DNA from: a virus
DNA: 20,024 nt
Direction: 5' to 3' (one strand)
Virus record (IMG/VR): IMGVR_UViG_3300037137_000261
Location: 1 to 20,024 of that record
Shown: positions 1 through 6,975 of the stretch, piece after piece
Numbering within the stretch: position 1 is the stretch's first letter
Layout: the number at the start of each line of letters is the position of its first letter
Program-made: the position numbers and the translations under genes
Notes under the pieces: generated by a model
Seen by the model: the letters and a program-made list of their open reading frames with translations, nothing else
Told to the model about the DNA's origin: nothing
Databases searched by the model: none

Positions 1-150
1 ACGTTCGCCATCCCGACGACGCTCGATCAGAGCAAGCAGGTAGCACTCCTGGCGGGTGCCGCTCTGGCGGGTGCACTGATCGCTGCCGCACGACGCGCCT
101 TCCCCGAGGCGATCGTCTGGCTCAAGGGCAAGCTGGGCACCGATGCCTGA
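1..150 (+). CDS. C-terminal part of a small membrane protein (5' end outside window)
   Basis: The first base opens an uninterrupted frame of 49 codons ending at TGA 148-150; no start codon is visible, so the gene begins upstream. The visible part has one strongly hydrophobic Ala/Leu/Gly-rich stretch (about residues 18-34) followed by a basic, amphipathic tail ending in LKGKLGTDA. This could be a single membrane span of a holin-like or other small membrane protein, but nothing identifies the family. The next gene starts at 143 and overlaps its last codons, so the two are probably co-translated. Confidence 0.55.
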   Translation, partial: TFAIPTTLDQSKQVALLAGAALAGALIAAARRAFPEAIVWLKGKLGTDA

Positions 151-385
151 CGCGACGCGCTGGGTCAAGTTCCGCGACGATCTGCGCCTCTCGTGGCACG
201 TCGCCCCGCCGGCGATCGCTCCTTGGATCCGGACGCGCTGTGGGCGCTGGGCCGGGGAGTCGCCTCTGACCGCCGACGATCTGCCGCTGGGGGCCAAGTC
301 ATGCGAGACGTGCCTCCGACTGGTGGCGCACGATGCTGAGCGCGCCGAGTGGGCAGAGGTGCTGTTGCACCCGGTGGCTGGATGA
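143..385 (+). CDS. Small putative zinc-binding protein, 80 aa
   Basis: An 80-residue ORF starts with ATG at 143 inside the end of the upstream gene and ends with a TGA that overlaps the ATG of the following HNH gene (ATGA, 382-385). The spacing of His19, Cys33 (TRCGR) and the Cys54-x2-Cys57 pair resembles the small H/C-C-C zinc-ligand proteins common in phages of high-GC bacteria. The function of such proteins is not known; a nucleic-acid or protein-interaction role is inference. The tight overlap on both sides and codon use like that of its neighbours support a real gene. The zinc-site assignment is from pattern only. Confidence 0.65.
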   Translation: MPDATRWVKFRDDLRLSWHVAPPAIAPWIRTRCGRWAGESPLTADDLPLGAKSCETCLRLVAHDAERAEWAEVLLHPVAG

Positions 386-732
386 AGCTCTGCACGGTCT
401 GCGGCCATCTCGCGTCGCAGGGGAGCCGCTGCCTCAAGCATCCGCGAACATCGGGCATCGGCTCCAGTCGTGCCGTGCACACCGATCCGCGCTGGACGCG
501 GCTCTCCCGGCGTGAGATCGCGCGTCACGTCGGGCAGTACGGCTGGGTCTGCCCGGGCGATGGTACCGAGCATCCGGCGCATCCGACTACCCCAGGCACG
601 CTGACGCTCGATCACGTGATCCCGGTGTCCGAGGGCGGCGAGCCGTTCGATCGGGCCAACACGCGCGTGCTCTGCCGCTCGAGGAACAGCGAGCTCGGGG
701 CACGTCTCGTGAACGCGAGGCGGAGTGCATAA
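382..732 (+). CDS. HNH endonuclease next to the terminase genes
   Basis: The protein is 116 residues if started at ATG 382, which gives an ATGA overlap with the preceding gene and begins MKLCTVCGHL; in-frame codons further upstream would lie inside that gene. It has an N-terminal C-x2-C pair (Cys4, Cys7) with Cys17/His20, a central WVCPGDG, then LDHVIPVSEGG (Asp77-His78), Asn93 and LCRSRN around residues 97-102. This is the beta-beta-alpha metal (HNH) nuclease pattern. HNH proteins encoded beside small and large terminase act with terminase in DNA packaging in HK97-like phages (established for that family), and the position here fits. The usual second Cys-x2-Cys/His knuckle is incomplete: only Cys98 remains and Arg101 stands where Cys is common. 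A free-standing selfish nuclease is the alternative. Confidence 0.85.
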   Translation: MKLCTVCGHLASQGSRCLKHPRTSGIGSSRAVHTDPRWTRLSRREIARHVGQYGWVCPGDGTEHPAHPTTPGTLTLDHVIPVSEGGEPFDRANTRVLCRSRNSELGARLVNARRSA

Positions 733-748
733 CATGCAGCGAGTGCAT
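723..748 (+). repeat. Short direct repeat plus small palindrome at the HNH/terminase gap
   Basis: GAGTGCAT occurs at 723-730 and again at 741-748. Between them TGCAT-AAC-ATGCA (726-738) forms a perfect 5-bp inverted repeat across the HNH stop codon. The arrangement resembles an operator or other protein-binding site at the start of the packaging genes, but no binding protein is identified and short repeats can arise by chance. Confidence 0.35.
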
Positions 749-910
749 ACACCCCGCTTTACAGGTAGTGGTGTCGGCGTGCGCACCACTACGGGTGGGG
801 TACCCACACGAGCGGACCTCACGATTGCTGGCCGCGCCTACCGTTTTCACGCGCCGAAGGGGTATTCCAACCCCCTGTATGCAGTCCAGCGGGTGATTAT
901 GCAGTGGTAG
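734..910 (+). CDS. Doubtful small ORF between HNH and small terminase, 58 aa
   Basis: An open frame runs from ATG 734 (or GTG 725) to TAG 908-910, overlapping the GTG start of the small terminase gene. A weak purine-rich AGGCGGAG lies at about 718-725. The product is basic with no family I recognise; its end reads RVIMQW. Third codon positions are less G/C-biased than in neighbouring genes and two perfect inverted repeats fall inside it, so the stretch may instead be regulatory DNA that happens to be open. It is listed because the window otherwise has no gene between 733 and 903. Confidence 0.28.
   Translation: MQRVHTPRFTGSGVGVRTTTGGVPTRADLTIAGRAYRFHAPKGYSNPLYAVQRVIMQW
765..807 (+). promoter_or_regulatory. 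Two adjacent inverted repeats upstream of the terminase genes
   Basis: GTAGTGGTG (765-773) and CACCACTAC (784-792) are perfect 9-nt arms around a 10-nt loop. Immediately after, GTGGG (795-799) and CCCAC (803-807) form a 5-bp stem around a 3-nt loop. No U-tract follows either one, so a classical intrinsic terminator is unlikely. They may be operator half-sites, an RNA structure ahead of terminase or a weak terminator. No convincing -35/-10 pair is seen here. Confidence 0.45.
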
Positions 911-1383
911 TCGGACGCAAGCCCATCCCCGCCGAGATGCGGAAGGCCCGCGGTGAGCGTGGTCGCCCTCTCCCGGTCGTCATCGGTGGCCGGGCGGCCC
1001 CCGCGATGCCCCGCGGCCTCACCGCGCGCATGAAGGTCTGCTGGCGCGCCATCGTCACCGACCTCTCGCGGGCCGACGCCATCGATCACGCCGACGCCGG
1101 GATCATCGAAGCCGCAGCGGTCGCCTGGGCACGAGCTCGCGAAGCCCGCGCCGCCATGAATGGCCAGCCGCTCATCATCGCGACACCCCAGGGTCAGGTC
1201 CCGAACCGACTGCTCGACATGGAGCGCGCCTCTTGGAAGGAGTTCCGCGCCCTCGCCGAGTCCCTGCCGCTGTCGCCCTGGGGCCGCGCCCGCCTGGGCC
1301 TCAAGAACGCTGCGCTCGCCGACCAGGTGTCGCAGGACATCGGCCTCCCACCGCGACTCCGGGCGGTCGGCGATGGCGACTGA
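904..1383 (+). CDS. terS: Phage terminase small subunit, P27 family
   Basis: A 159-residue protein starts with GTG at 904. The start VVGRKPIPAEMRKARGERG matches the basic 'GRxPxPxxxKxxxG' opening of P27-type small terminases, which favours GTG 904 over the in-frame ATG at 937. The middle part (about residues 40-90) is helical, with W-x2-I-V-x2-L and repeated Ala/Arg-rich helices, followed by the family's conserved region NRLLDMERASWKEFRALAES. This subunit recognises the viral DNA and recruits the large subunit to start packaging. No good Shine-Dalgarno sequence precedes the start; coupling to the small upstream ORF is possible. The large terminase gene starts three bases after its stop. Confidence 0.88.
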   Translation: MVVGRKPIPAEMRKARGERGRPLPVVIGGRAAPAMPRGLTARMKVCWRAIVTDLSRADAIDHADAGIIEAAAVAWARAREARAAMNGQPLIIATPQGQVPNRLLDMERASWKEFRALAESLPLSPWGRARLGLKNAALADQVSQDIGLPPRLRAVGDGD

Positions 1384-1386
1384 GAC

Positions 1387-2919
1387 GTGGACCGCATCCC
1401 CGACGCCCTCTCCGGCGGCCCCCACTTCGCCGCCTACTGCGAGCGCTATGTCCGGCACACCAAGGGACGGTGGGCCGGCCAGCCGCTCATCTTCGAGGAC
1501 TGGCAGAAGGATTTCTGGTGGGAGGCGCTCGAGTTCGATCCTGGGACCGGCCTCCGGATCTATAACGAGGTCGGGCTCGGCATCCCGCGCAAGAACACCA
1601 AGTCCACGATGGCCAGCGCCGGCGGCATCTACATGCTCGACGCCGACGGCGAGAACGAGCCCGAGGTCTACGTCGCAGCTGCCGCTCGCGCCCAGGCCGG
1701 CGTCGTCATGGGCCAGTCGATCAGCATGGTCCGGCGCTCGCCCCTCCTGCTCGATCGCCTCAAGCCATACCGCTACCGGATCGAGTGCCCGCGCAATGGC
1801 GGCGTCATGCGATCGCTGTCCAGCGAGGGCGCCCTCCAGCACGGCCTCAGCCCATCGGCCAACATCATCGACGAGCTCGAGGCCCATAAGGACGGCGGCG
1901 AGCTGTACACCGCCCTCACGACCGGCACGGGCGCCCGAGAGCAGCCGTTCACCCTCTGGATCAGCACCGCCGGCGTGGCCGGAGCGGGCATCCTGGCCGA
2001 CCTTTACGAGTCGATGTTCTCCGGGACGGGCACCCTCGAGGTTCGCGGCTCGCTCCTCATCTACCGCGACCGGGTCAACGGGACGCTCATCTGCTGGTAC
2101 GGCGCCCCGCGCGACGCGGACATCGAGGACCCCCGGGTCTGGTTCGCCTGCAACCCGATCTCCTGGCTTCACGACGGGAAGTACCTCTCCGGCCAGTTCG
2201 CGAAGCTCAAGGCCCGCGGCGCGCTCCTCGAATGGCGGCGCTACCACCTCAACCAGTTCCTCGGCACCGAGGACACGTGGCTCCGCGGCGGCGCCTGGGG
2301 CGCGTGCAAGGGCGACCTTCCGCTCAACGTGGCGCTGCCCATCGGTGTCGGGATCGACCGGAGCCCGGACGGCGAGCATGCCGCGATCGTCGTGGCGCAG
2401 CGTCAAGGCGACCGTGTCGTGGTGAGGAGCCAGGTGTTCGCGCCCGAGTCCGCCACGGGGATCGTGTCCACCGAGGCGATGCGCGCCGTCTGCCGCAACC
2501 TCCGGCTCACCTACCCGCTGCCGATGACGGCCGACGAGAAGACGCACCGCGCCATCCCCGGACCCGCGTTCGGGTTCGATCGCGTCGCCTTCGGGGAGTC
2601 GGCCGAGATGCTCGAGGGGGACGGGCTGAACATGGTCGACATGCCGATGACGGCCTCGGTCATGGCGCCGCCCTCGACCACGACCTACGAGCTCATCACG
2701 ACCGGCCGCCTCGTCCATGACGGCGACCCGATCCTCGCCGAGCACGTCGCCAACACGACCGCGATCCTCACCGACCGCGGCATGAAGGTCACCCGCTCCA
2801 AGCACGGCTCCACCAGGCCGAACGTGGCCGCCGTGGCGATGGTTCGGGCCATCCCGCTGGCCCTCCAGGAGCCGCCCAAGGTGTTCATTCGCCAGCCCCG
2901 GAAGGCGGTGGGGTTCTGA
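1387..2919 (+). CDS. terL: Phage terminase large subunit (packaging ATPase and nuclease)
   Basis: The 510-residue protein starts at GTG 1387; an in-frame TGA at 1381-1383 excludes an earlier start. The ATPase domain has an adenine-contact region QPLIFEDWQ (32-40), a deviant Walker A GIPRKNTKST (65-74), as usual in HK97-type large terminases, and a Walker B with catalytic carboxylate IIDELE (160-165). The RNase H-like nuclease domain starts at GVGIDRSPDGEHAAIVV (Asp324), with a second acidic site at FDRVAF (Asp398). The third metal-binding acidic residue, expected near the C-terminal 'D-x3-A' helix, is not seen: the equivalent stretch reads RPNVAAVAM (around 477-485). The enzyme drives ATP-powered DNA translocation into the prohead and cuts the concatemer. 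Its TGA overlaps the next ATG (TGATG). Confidence 0.95.
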   Translation: MDRIPDALSGGPHFAAYCERYVRHTKGRWAGQPLIFEDWQKDFWWEALEFDPGTGLRIYNEVGLGIPRKNTKSTMASAGGIYMLDADGENEPEVYVAAAARAQAGVVMGQSISMVRRSPLLLDRLKPYRYRIECPRNGGVMRSLSSEGALQHGLSPSANIIDELEAHKDGGELYTALTTGTGAREQPFTLWISTAGVAGAGILADLYESMFSGTGTLEVRGSLLIYRDRVNGTLICWYGAPRDADIEDPRVWFACNPISWLHDGKYLSGQFAKLKARGALLEWRRYHLNQFLGTEDTWLRGGAWGACKGDLPLNVALPIGVGIDRSPDGEHAAIVVAQRQGDRVVVRSQVFAPESATGIVSTEAMRAVCRNLRLTYPLPMTADEKTHRAIPGPAFGFDRVAFGESAEMLEGDGLNMVDMPMTASVMAPPSTTTYELITTGRLVHDGDPILAEHVANTTAILTDRGMKVTRSKHGSTRPNVAAVAMVRAIPLALQEPPKVFIRQPRKAVGF

Positions 2920-3440
2920 TGATCGACCCGACGCAGCCCCGCCAGCCCTTCCGCCTCGGCGATGTCTTCGGGCGATTGACCATCGTCGAACTGCCCCCGA
3001 ATACGCACGATGTCCCTGCCCTTGCCCGCGTTCACTGTGAGTGCGGGACGGAGCGGATCGTCCAGCGGAGCAACCTGCGCGCCGGCGTCACTCGCTCCTG
3101 CGGCTGTCTGCATCGGGAGCAACTCCGGGAACGCGCCACGACTCACGGGGCGGCCGGGGCCAATAAGACGCCCGAATACGTCGCGTGGAAGAGCGCGAAA
3201 CGCCGTGCTACATGTCCGACCGGGCAGACGTGGAAGTACTACGGCGGACGCGGCATCGGCATGGCGGCCGAATGGCTCGACGACTTCCCGGCGTTCCTCG
3301 CGCACATCGGCCCGCGGCCCGGCCCGGGCTACTCGGTTGACCGGATCGACGTCGACGGTGACTACGCGCCCGGCAACGTTCGCTGGGCCACGGTCCTAGG
3401 GCAGGCGCGCAACCGGCGCAACAGTCGGAGGGCCGCCTGA
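2919..3440 (+). CDS. HNH homing-type endonuclease inserted between terminase and portal
   Basis: A 173-residue protein. Residues 13-63 match the N-terminal zinc-ribbon module seen in many free-standing phage HNH enzymes: FGRLTIVEL, then CEC (40-42) and SCGC (60-63). Next come EYVAWKSAKRR and YYGGRGI (107-113), EWLDDFPAFLAHIG, and the nuclease core SVDRIDVDGDYAPGNVRWAT (139-157). Such enzymes cut a DNA target and promote copying of their own gene. It is joined to both neighbours by TGATG overlaps (2917-2921 and 3438-3442), and its last codons hold the GGAGGG (3426-3431) that can serve as ribosome binding site for the portal. Its first residues, MIDPTQPR, resemble the portal start MLDPNQPR, which suggests a duplicated junction. 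The gene is probably selfish and dispensable for virion assembly. Confidence 0.88.
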   Translation: MIDPTQPRQPFRLGDVFGRLTIVELPPNTHDVPALARVHCECGTERIVQRSNLRAGVTRSCGCLHREQLRERATTHGAAGANKTPEYVAWKSAKRRATCPTGQTWKYYGGRGIGMAAEWLDDFPAFLAHIGPRPGPGYSVDRIDVDGDYAPGNVRWATVLGQARNRRNSRRAA

Positions 3441-4951
3441 TGCTCGATCCCAACCAGCCCCGGACCCTGACGGTCGGCTCCCTAGAGTGGTGGCTGACGC
3501 GCTTGGGGGCACGTCTCGACTCGCGCCGTGATCGGATGGAAAGGTTCGAATCCTACTATTCGGGGAGGCAGCCGCTCGCGTTCGTCTCCGACACCTTCCG
3601 CGCCGCCTTCGGCGACCGCTTCCGCGAGTTCAGCAGCAACTTCATGAGCCTCGTCGTGGACGCCCACCGCGAGCGGCTCCAGGTGCAGGGCATCCGGATC
3701 GGCGACAACCGCGAAGGCGACGAGGACGCCTGGCGCTGGTGGCAGGCCAATCGGCTCGACGCGGAGTCGCAGATCGCGCACACGGAGTCGCTCGTCAAGG
3801 GCCTCGCCTACGTGCTCGTCTGGCCCGATCCGATCAGCGGCGAGCCCGAAGCGACGATCGAGTCTCCCCTCCAGGTCGTCGTCGAGACGGAGCCCGGCAA
3901 GAGCTGGAAGCGCCGCGCCGCGCTGAAGCGGTGGCTCGCCGATGACGGCCGCTACCGCGCCGAGCTGTACCTCCCCGACGGCATCTACAAGTTCCGCTCC
4001 GCGCAGTCATCGAACGACTTCAGCGCCGCGACGTGGAGCCAGGTCGCGCAGTGGACCCGCGAAGAGGGCCCGGGCTCGTTCGTGCGCAACCCGCTCGGCA
4101 TCATCCCGATCGTCCCGCTCGTCAACCGTCCTCGCCTCACGGGCCAGGCCGTGAACGCCTACGGCCGGCCGGTGTCCGGGGTCGTCGGCCCTGACGACGG
4201 GCAGTCCGAGATCGCGATGGTCATGTCCAACCAGGACGCGATCAACAAGCTCCGCGCCGACACGATCAACGCCTCCGACCTCGCCGCCTTCCGCCAGCGC
4301 TGGCTGAAGAACTGGCAGGTGGAGATCGACGAGAAGACGGGCCAGCCGGTCGAGCCGTTCAGGGCAGCCGTCGACCGCTTGTGGATCCTGCCCCCGCCCG
4401 ACCCCGAGGACCCCACGGGCGATGCCCATCAGCCCGAGTTCGGCGAGTTCGAGCAGACGGACCTCGCGCCGATGGTCGCCACCATCCAGATGGAGGTCCA
4501 GGCGCTCGGGGCCATCAGCCGGACGCCGTACCACTACCTCCTGCCGCAGAGCGGCCAGCCGCCGTCCGGCGAGAGCCTCAAGAGCGCCGAGACCGGCCTC
4601 GTCGCCAAGGTCCGCGACTCGATGCTGCACAAGGGAGAGGGCTGGGAAGAGGTCTTCCGGCTGAACTTCCTCTTCCGTGGCGACGCCCGCGGCCGGGACC
4701 TCGGGGCCGAGGTCATCTGGAAGGACCCGGAGAGCCGAACCGAGGCCACGCACACCGACGCGATGACGAAGTGGAAGGCGCTCGGCATCGATGACGAGAC
4801 GATCTGGGAATCCCTCGGCCTCTCGCCGCGCCAGATCATCCTGGTCAAAGAGCGGCTCGCCGCGGCCCCGCCGCCCACCCCGGACCAACCCCCACCTGCG
4901 ACCGAACCCGATGCACGGGCGCCGTTCGCACCTACGGTAAGCCCCCGTTGA
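3440..4951 (+). CDS. Phage portal protein, SPP1 Gp6-like family
   Basis: A 503-residue protein, a normal length for this family. The N-terminal part has RMERFESYYSGRQPL and NFMSLVVDAHRERLQVQGIRI, the typical opening of SPP1-type portals. Later parts include LVVWPDP-like beta segments, a long helical stem region SNQDAINKLRADTINASDLAAFRQRWLKNW (too long to be membrane-related) and a clip/crown region ending in a Pro-rich tail (about residues 475-503). Twelve copies form the ring at one capsid vertex through which terminase packages DNA and to which connectors bind. The start is set by the TGATG overlap with the HNH gene and the GGAGGG nine bases upstream. The stop TGA sits in the loop of a 6-bp hairpin. 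Confidence 0.93.
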   Translation: MLDPNQPRTLTVGSLEWWLTRLGARLDSRRDRMERFESYYSGRQPLAFVSDTFRAAFGDRFREFSSNFMSLVVDAHRERLQVQGIRIGDNREGDEDAWRWWQANRLDAESQIAHTESLVKGLAYVLVWPDPISGEPEATIESPLQVVVETEPGKSWKRRAALKRWLADDGRYRAELYLPDGIYKFRSAQSSNDFSAATWSQVAQWTREEGPGSFVRNPLGIIPIVPLVNRPRLTGQAVNAYGRPVSGVVGPDDGQSEIAMVMSNQDAINKLRADTINASDLAAFRQRWLKNWQVEIDEKTGQPVEPFRAAVDRLWILPPPDPEDPTGDAHQPEFGEFEQTDLAPMVATIQMEVQALGAISRTPYHYLLPQSGQPPSGESLKSAETGLVAKVRDSMLHKGEGWEEVFRLNFLFRGDARGRDLGAEVIWKDPESRTEATHTDAMTKWKALGIDDETIWESLGLSPRQIILVKERLAAAPPPTPDQPPPATEPDARAPFAPTVSPR

Positions 4952-4958
4952 CACGGGG
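4943..4958 (+). promoter_or_regulatory. Stem-loop at the portal/scaffold junction
   Basis: CCCCGT (4943-4948) and ACGGGG (4953-4958) form a perfect 6-bp stem with the tetraloop TGAC, which contains the portal stop codon. It is the first of several GC-rich stem-loops in the gaps of the head and tube genes. No U-run follows. It may be an RNA processing, stabilising or attenuating element; that role is inference. Confidence 0.45.
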
Positions 4959-4977
4959 AGAAAGGGCGCTACGCTAG

Positions 4978-5574
4978 ATGCCTGATCCGACCACTCCCGG
5001 GGGCGCGATGCCCCCCGCGGCTGGTGCGACGCCAGCCCAGACCACGCCGGTCAGCCCGGCACCCGACCCCACGACGACTCCGCCGCCCGCGACGGGCGAG
5101 CCCGAGATCGGAGAGGCCGGCAAGAAGGCCATCGCCGCCGAGCGGACGGCCGCCAAGGAAGCCACGAAGCGAGCCGAGACGGCCGAGCGCGAGCTCGAGA
5201 CCCTCCGCACCGCGGGCCAGACCGACCAGGAGAAGGCGCTCACCACGGCCAAGCGCGAAGCCGCGGCCGAGGAACGCGCCAAGTTCGAGACGATGCTCCG
5301 CCGCGCGGGCGTCCGATCGGAGCTCCGGGCCAAGGGCCTGAGCGAGTCCCTCGCCGAGCTGGCCCTCAAGGATGACCGTTTCGCGGTCCTCAAGGTCGAC
5401 GACGGCGGCCGCGTCACGGACGTGGACAAGGCCGTCGAGGCGTTCCTGAAGGACTTCCCGGAGATGGTCGCACCGGCCCACCCAGGCACCGTCACCGCTG
5501 GCGCACAGACCGGCGCACCGGCGCAGCCGGCGAACCTCGAAGCGGCCATCGCCGCGCACTACACGAAGCACTAG
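4978..5574 (+). CDS. Head scaffolding protein
   Basis: A 198-residue protein with a Pro/Thr/Ala-rich disordered N-terminus (residues 1-40). A long charged coiled coil follows (about residues 43-110, rich in Ala, Glu, Lys and Arg), then a short alpha/beta part (RSELRAKGLSESLAELALKDDRFAVLKVDDGGRV) and a low-complexity tail ending AAIAAHYTKH. This layout, together with the place between portal and major capsid genes, is typical of Gp20-like phage scaffolding proteins. They line the inside of the prohead during assembly and leave before or during packaging. The ATG is preceded by GGGGAGAAAGGG. No protease domain is visible, so scaffold exit or cleavage must rely on something else. Confidence 0.85.
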   Translation: MPDPTTPGGAMPPAAGATPAQTTPVSPAPDPTTTPPPATGEPEIGEAGKKAIAAERTAAKEATKRAETAERELETLRTAGQTDQEKALTTAKREAAAEERAKFETMLRRAGVRSELRAKGLSESLAELALKDDRFAVLKVDDGGRVTDVDKAVEAFLKDFPEMVAPAHPGTVTAGAQTGAPAQPANLEAAIAAHYTKH

Positions 5575-5590
5575 GCCCAGCAACCTGGGC
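5575..5590 (+). promoter_or_regulatory. Stem-loop between scaffold and major capsid genes
   Basis: GCCCAG (5575-5580) and CTGGGC (5585-5590) form a perfect 6-bp stem with the tetraloop CAAC, starting on the base after the scaffold stop codon. The capsid gene's Shine-Dalgarno AAGGAAAGGA (5592-5601) follows directly. It may act in mRNA processing or stabilisation of the capsid message. It lacks the U-tract of an intrinsic terminator. Confidence 0.5.
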
Positions 5591-5611
5591 GAAGGAAAGG
5601 ACTGACGCACA

Positions 5612-6898
5612 ATGGCTGTCACTCTCGCCCAGGCGTCACTGAACGCCGCGAGCGCCATCGATCGCAACATCATCGACGAGTTCCGCAAGTCGAGCTTCCT
5701 GCTCGACCAGATGCCGTTTGACCAGTCGGTCAACCCGGCCGGCGGCGGCTCCACCCTCGTCTACGGCTACACCCGCCAGACCACGCAGCGCGCCGCGGCC
5801 TTCCGCACGATCAACGCCGAGTACACCCCGACGCAGGTCGAGAAGGCGCAGTACACGGTCAACCTGCGGCCGCTCGGCGGCGCGTTCGAGATCGACCGCG
5901 TGCTCACCGGCATCGGCGCGATCTCCGAGGTGGGCTTCCAGCTCGCCCAGCTGGTCAAGGCGACGAAGGCGTACTTCGCCGACCAGGTCATCAACGGCAA
6001 CGACGCCGTGACGACCAACGGCTTCGACGGGCTCAACCAGGCGCTCATCGGGTCCTCGACCGAAGTGGCCGGGCCGATCCTGGACCTGACCGCCGTCAAC
6101 TCGACGGCGACCGCCCTGACCGCGGTCCAGCGGATCAATGCCTGGCTCGCCAGAATGGACGGCACGCCGCACGCGCTCCTGATGAACGGCGTGGCCAAGT
6201 CCATGATCTCGATGGTCGCCGGCTTCACCGGCCAACTCCGGTCCACGGTCGACGCCTTCGGCGTGGAGCAGGAGTACTTCCGCGGCATCCCGCTCATCGA
6301 CCTGGGCGAGAAGGCCGGCGTCTCCGACCGGGTGATCGGGAACTTCGGAGTCGGCACGAACGAGGTCCAGACGATCACCGCCAGCGGCACCTGGACCAGC
6401 GGCACGTTCCGGCTGGGCTTCCAAGGCGAGTGGACTGCGCCGATCTCCTACGCCGCGACGGCCGCGGCCTGCGTGACCGCGCTCAACCTGCTGTCCAACA
6501 TCGACTCGGGCGACGTAACGGCCACCGGCGCGAACCCGCTCGGCTCGACCCCGCTCGTCATCACCTTCGCCGACGGCGGGCGCTACGACGGCGTGGACGT
6601 GCCGCTGATGCAGATCGACGTGACCAGCATCGTCGGTGCCGACCACGCGGCCGTCGTGACCACGGTCGATGGCGTGCCCAGCACGGACCCGGGCGGGATC
6701 ACCGATCTCTACGCGGTCCGCTTCGGCCTGGACGGGTTCCACGGCGTCGCCGTCCCCGGCCAGCTGATCCAGACCTGGATGCCCGACTTCTCGACCGCCG
6801 GCGCGGTCAAGAAGGGCGAGGTCGAGATGGGACCGGTGGCCGTCGTGCTCAAGTCGAGCAAGGCTGCCGCGGTGCTCCGCAACGTGAAGGTCGCCTGA
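5612..6898 (+). CDS. Major capsid protein, HK97 fold, with an inserted beta domain
   Basis: A 428-residue protein with a strong ribosome binding site (GAAGGAAAGGA). The N-arm region (1-75) ends in FRTINAEYTPTQVEKAQYTVNLRPLGGAFEIDR, a hallmark of HK97-fold capsid proteins of this type. LKAT-like helix segments (110-130), NGVAKSMISMV (192-202) and YFRGIPLIDLGEK (222-233) follow. The fold resumes at TDLYAVRFGLDGFHGVAVPG (364-383) and ends with a typical VGPVAVVLKSSKAAAVLRNVKVA-like strand. Between them, about residues 249-360, lies an extra domain of the type TFxLxFxGxxTxxIxYxATAAxCxxALxxLxNIxxGDVxATG, known as an accessory module in other phage and surface proteins. Without it the protein is of ordinary length. 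Several hundred copies would form the shell, so the insert should decorate every subunit. Confidence 0.93.
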   Translation: MAVTLAQASLNAASAIDRNIIDEFRKSSFLLDQMPFDQSVNPAGGGSTLVYGYTRQTTQRAAAFRTINAEYTPTQVEKAQYTVNLRPLGGAFEIDRVLTGIGAISEVGFQLAQLVKATKAYFADQVINGNDAVTTNGFDGLNQALIGSSTEVAGPILDLTAVNSTATALTAVQRINAWLARMDGTPHALLMNGVAKSMISMVAGFTGQLRSTVDAFGVEQEYFRGIPLIDLGEKAGVSDRVIGNFGVGTNEVQTITASGTWTSGTFRLGFQGEWTAPISYAATAAACVTALNLLSNIDSGDVTATGANPLGSTPLVITFADGGRYDGVDVPLMQIDVTSIVGADHAAVVTTVDGVPSTDPGGITDLYAVRFGLDGFHGVAVPGQLIQTWMPDFSTAGAVKKGEVEMGPVAVVLKSSKAAAVLRNVKVA

Positions 6899-6911
6899 CC
6901 GATCCGATGAG

Positions 6912-6941
6912 TCGGCCGCTGCCCGCGACGGCGGCGGCCGA
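6912..6941 (+). terminator. Strong hairpin after the major capsid gene
   Basis: Arms TCGGCCGCTGCC (6912-6923) and GGCGGCGGCCGA (6930-6941) pair over 12 positions with one G-U wobble and a 6-nt loop. It lies 14 bases after the capsid stop and before the next gene's GAAAGGAC ribosome site. There is no U-tract, so it may be a partial (attenuating) or U-less terminator, or a 3'-end stabiliser that sets capsid messages above downstream ones. It is the strongest stem-loop I found in the window. Confidence 0.55.
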
Positions 6942-6975
6942 ACATCGACGGACAGGCTGAAAGGACGCTGACCCA

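Noticed and set aside
733-903. Intrinsic terminator at the inverted repeats
   Set aside because: Neither stem is followed by a T-run, and the genes on both sides are co-oriented parts of one late cluster, so I call them regulatory rather than a terminator.
1160-2425. Long Ser/Arg/Pro-rich + frame overlapping both terminase genes
   Set aside because: It is out of frame with two clearly recognisable terminase proteins and has the composition of a high-GC shadow frame.
847-2805. Very long open frame on the - strand opposite the terminase genes
   Set aside because: Such frames arise in high-GC coding DNA because stop codons are rare opposite biased codons; the + strand terminase is certain and the - product has no domain. 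The same applies to long - frames opposite portal, capsid and fibre genes.
3543-3553. GGTTCGAATCC, identical to a tRNA T-arm, as a tRNA gene end or attachment site
   Set aside because: It lies inside the conserved RFESYY region of the portal gene, with no acceptor, D or anticodon arms nearby; the match follows from coding.
4948-4980. TTGACA (4948-4953) with TACGCT 16 bases later as a promoter for scaffold and capsid genes
   Set aside because: The -10 match is poor, transcription would begin inside or after the scaffold start codon, and the -35 overlaps the portal stop and a hairpin.
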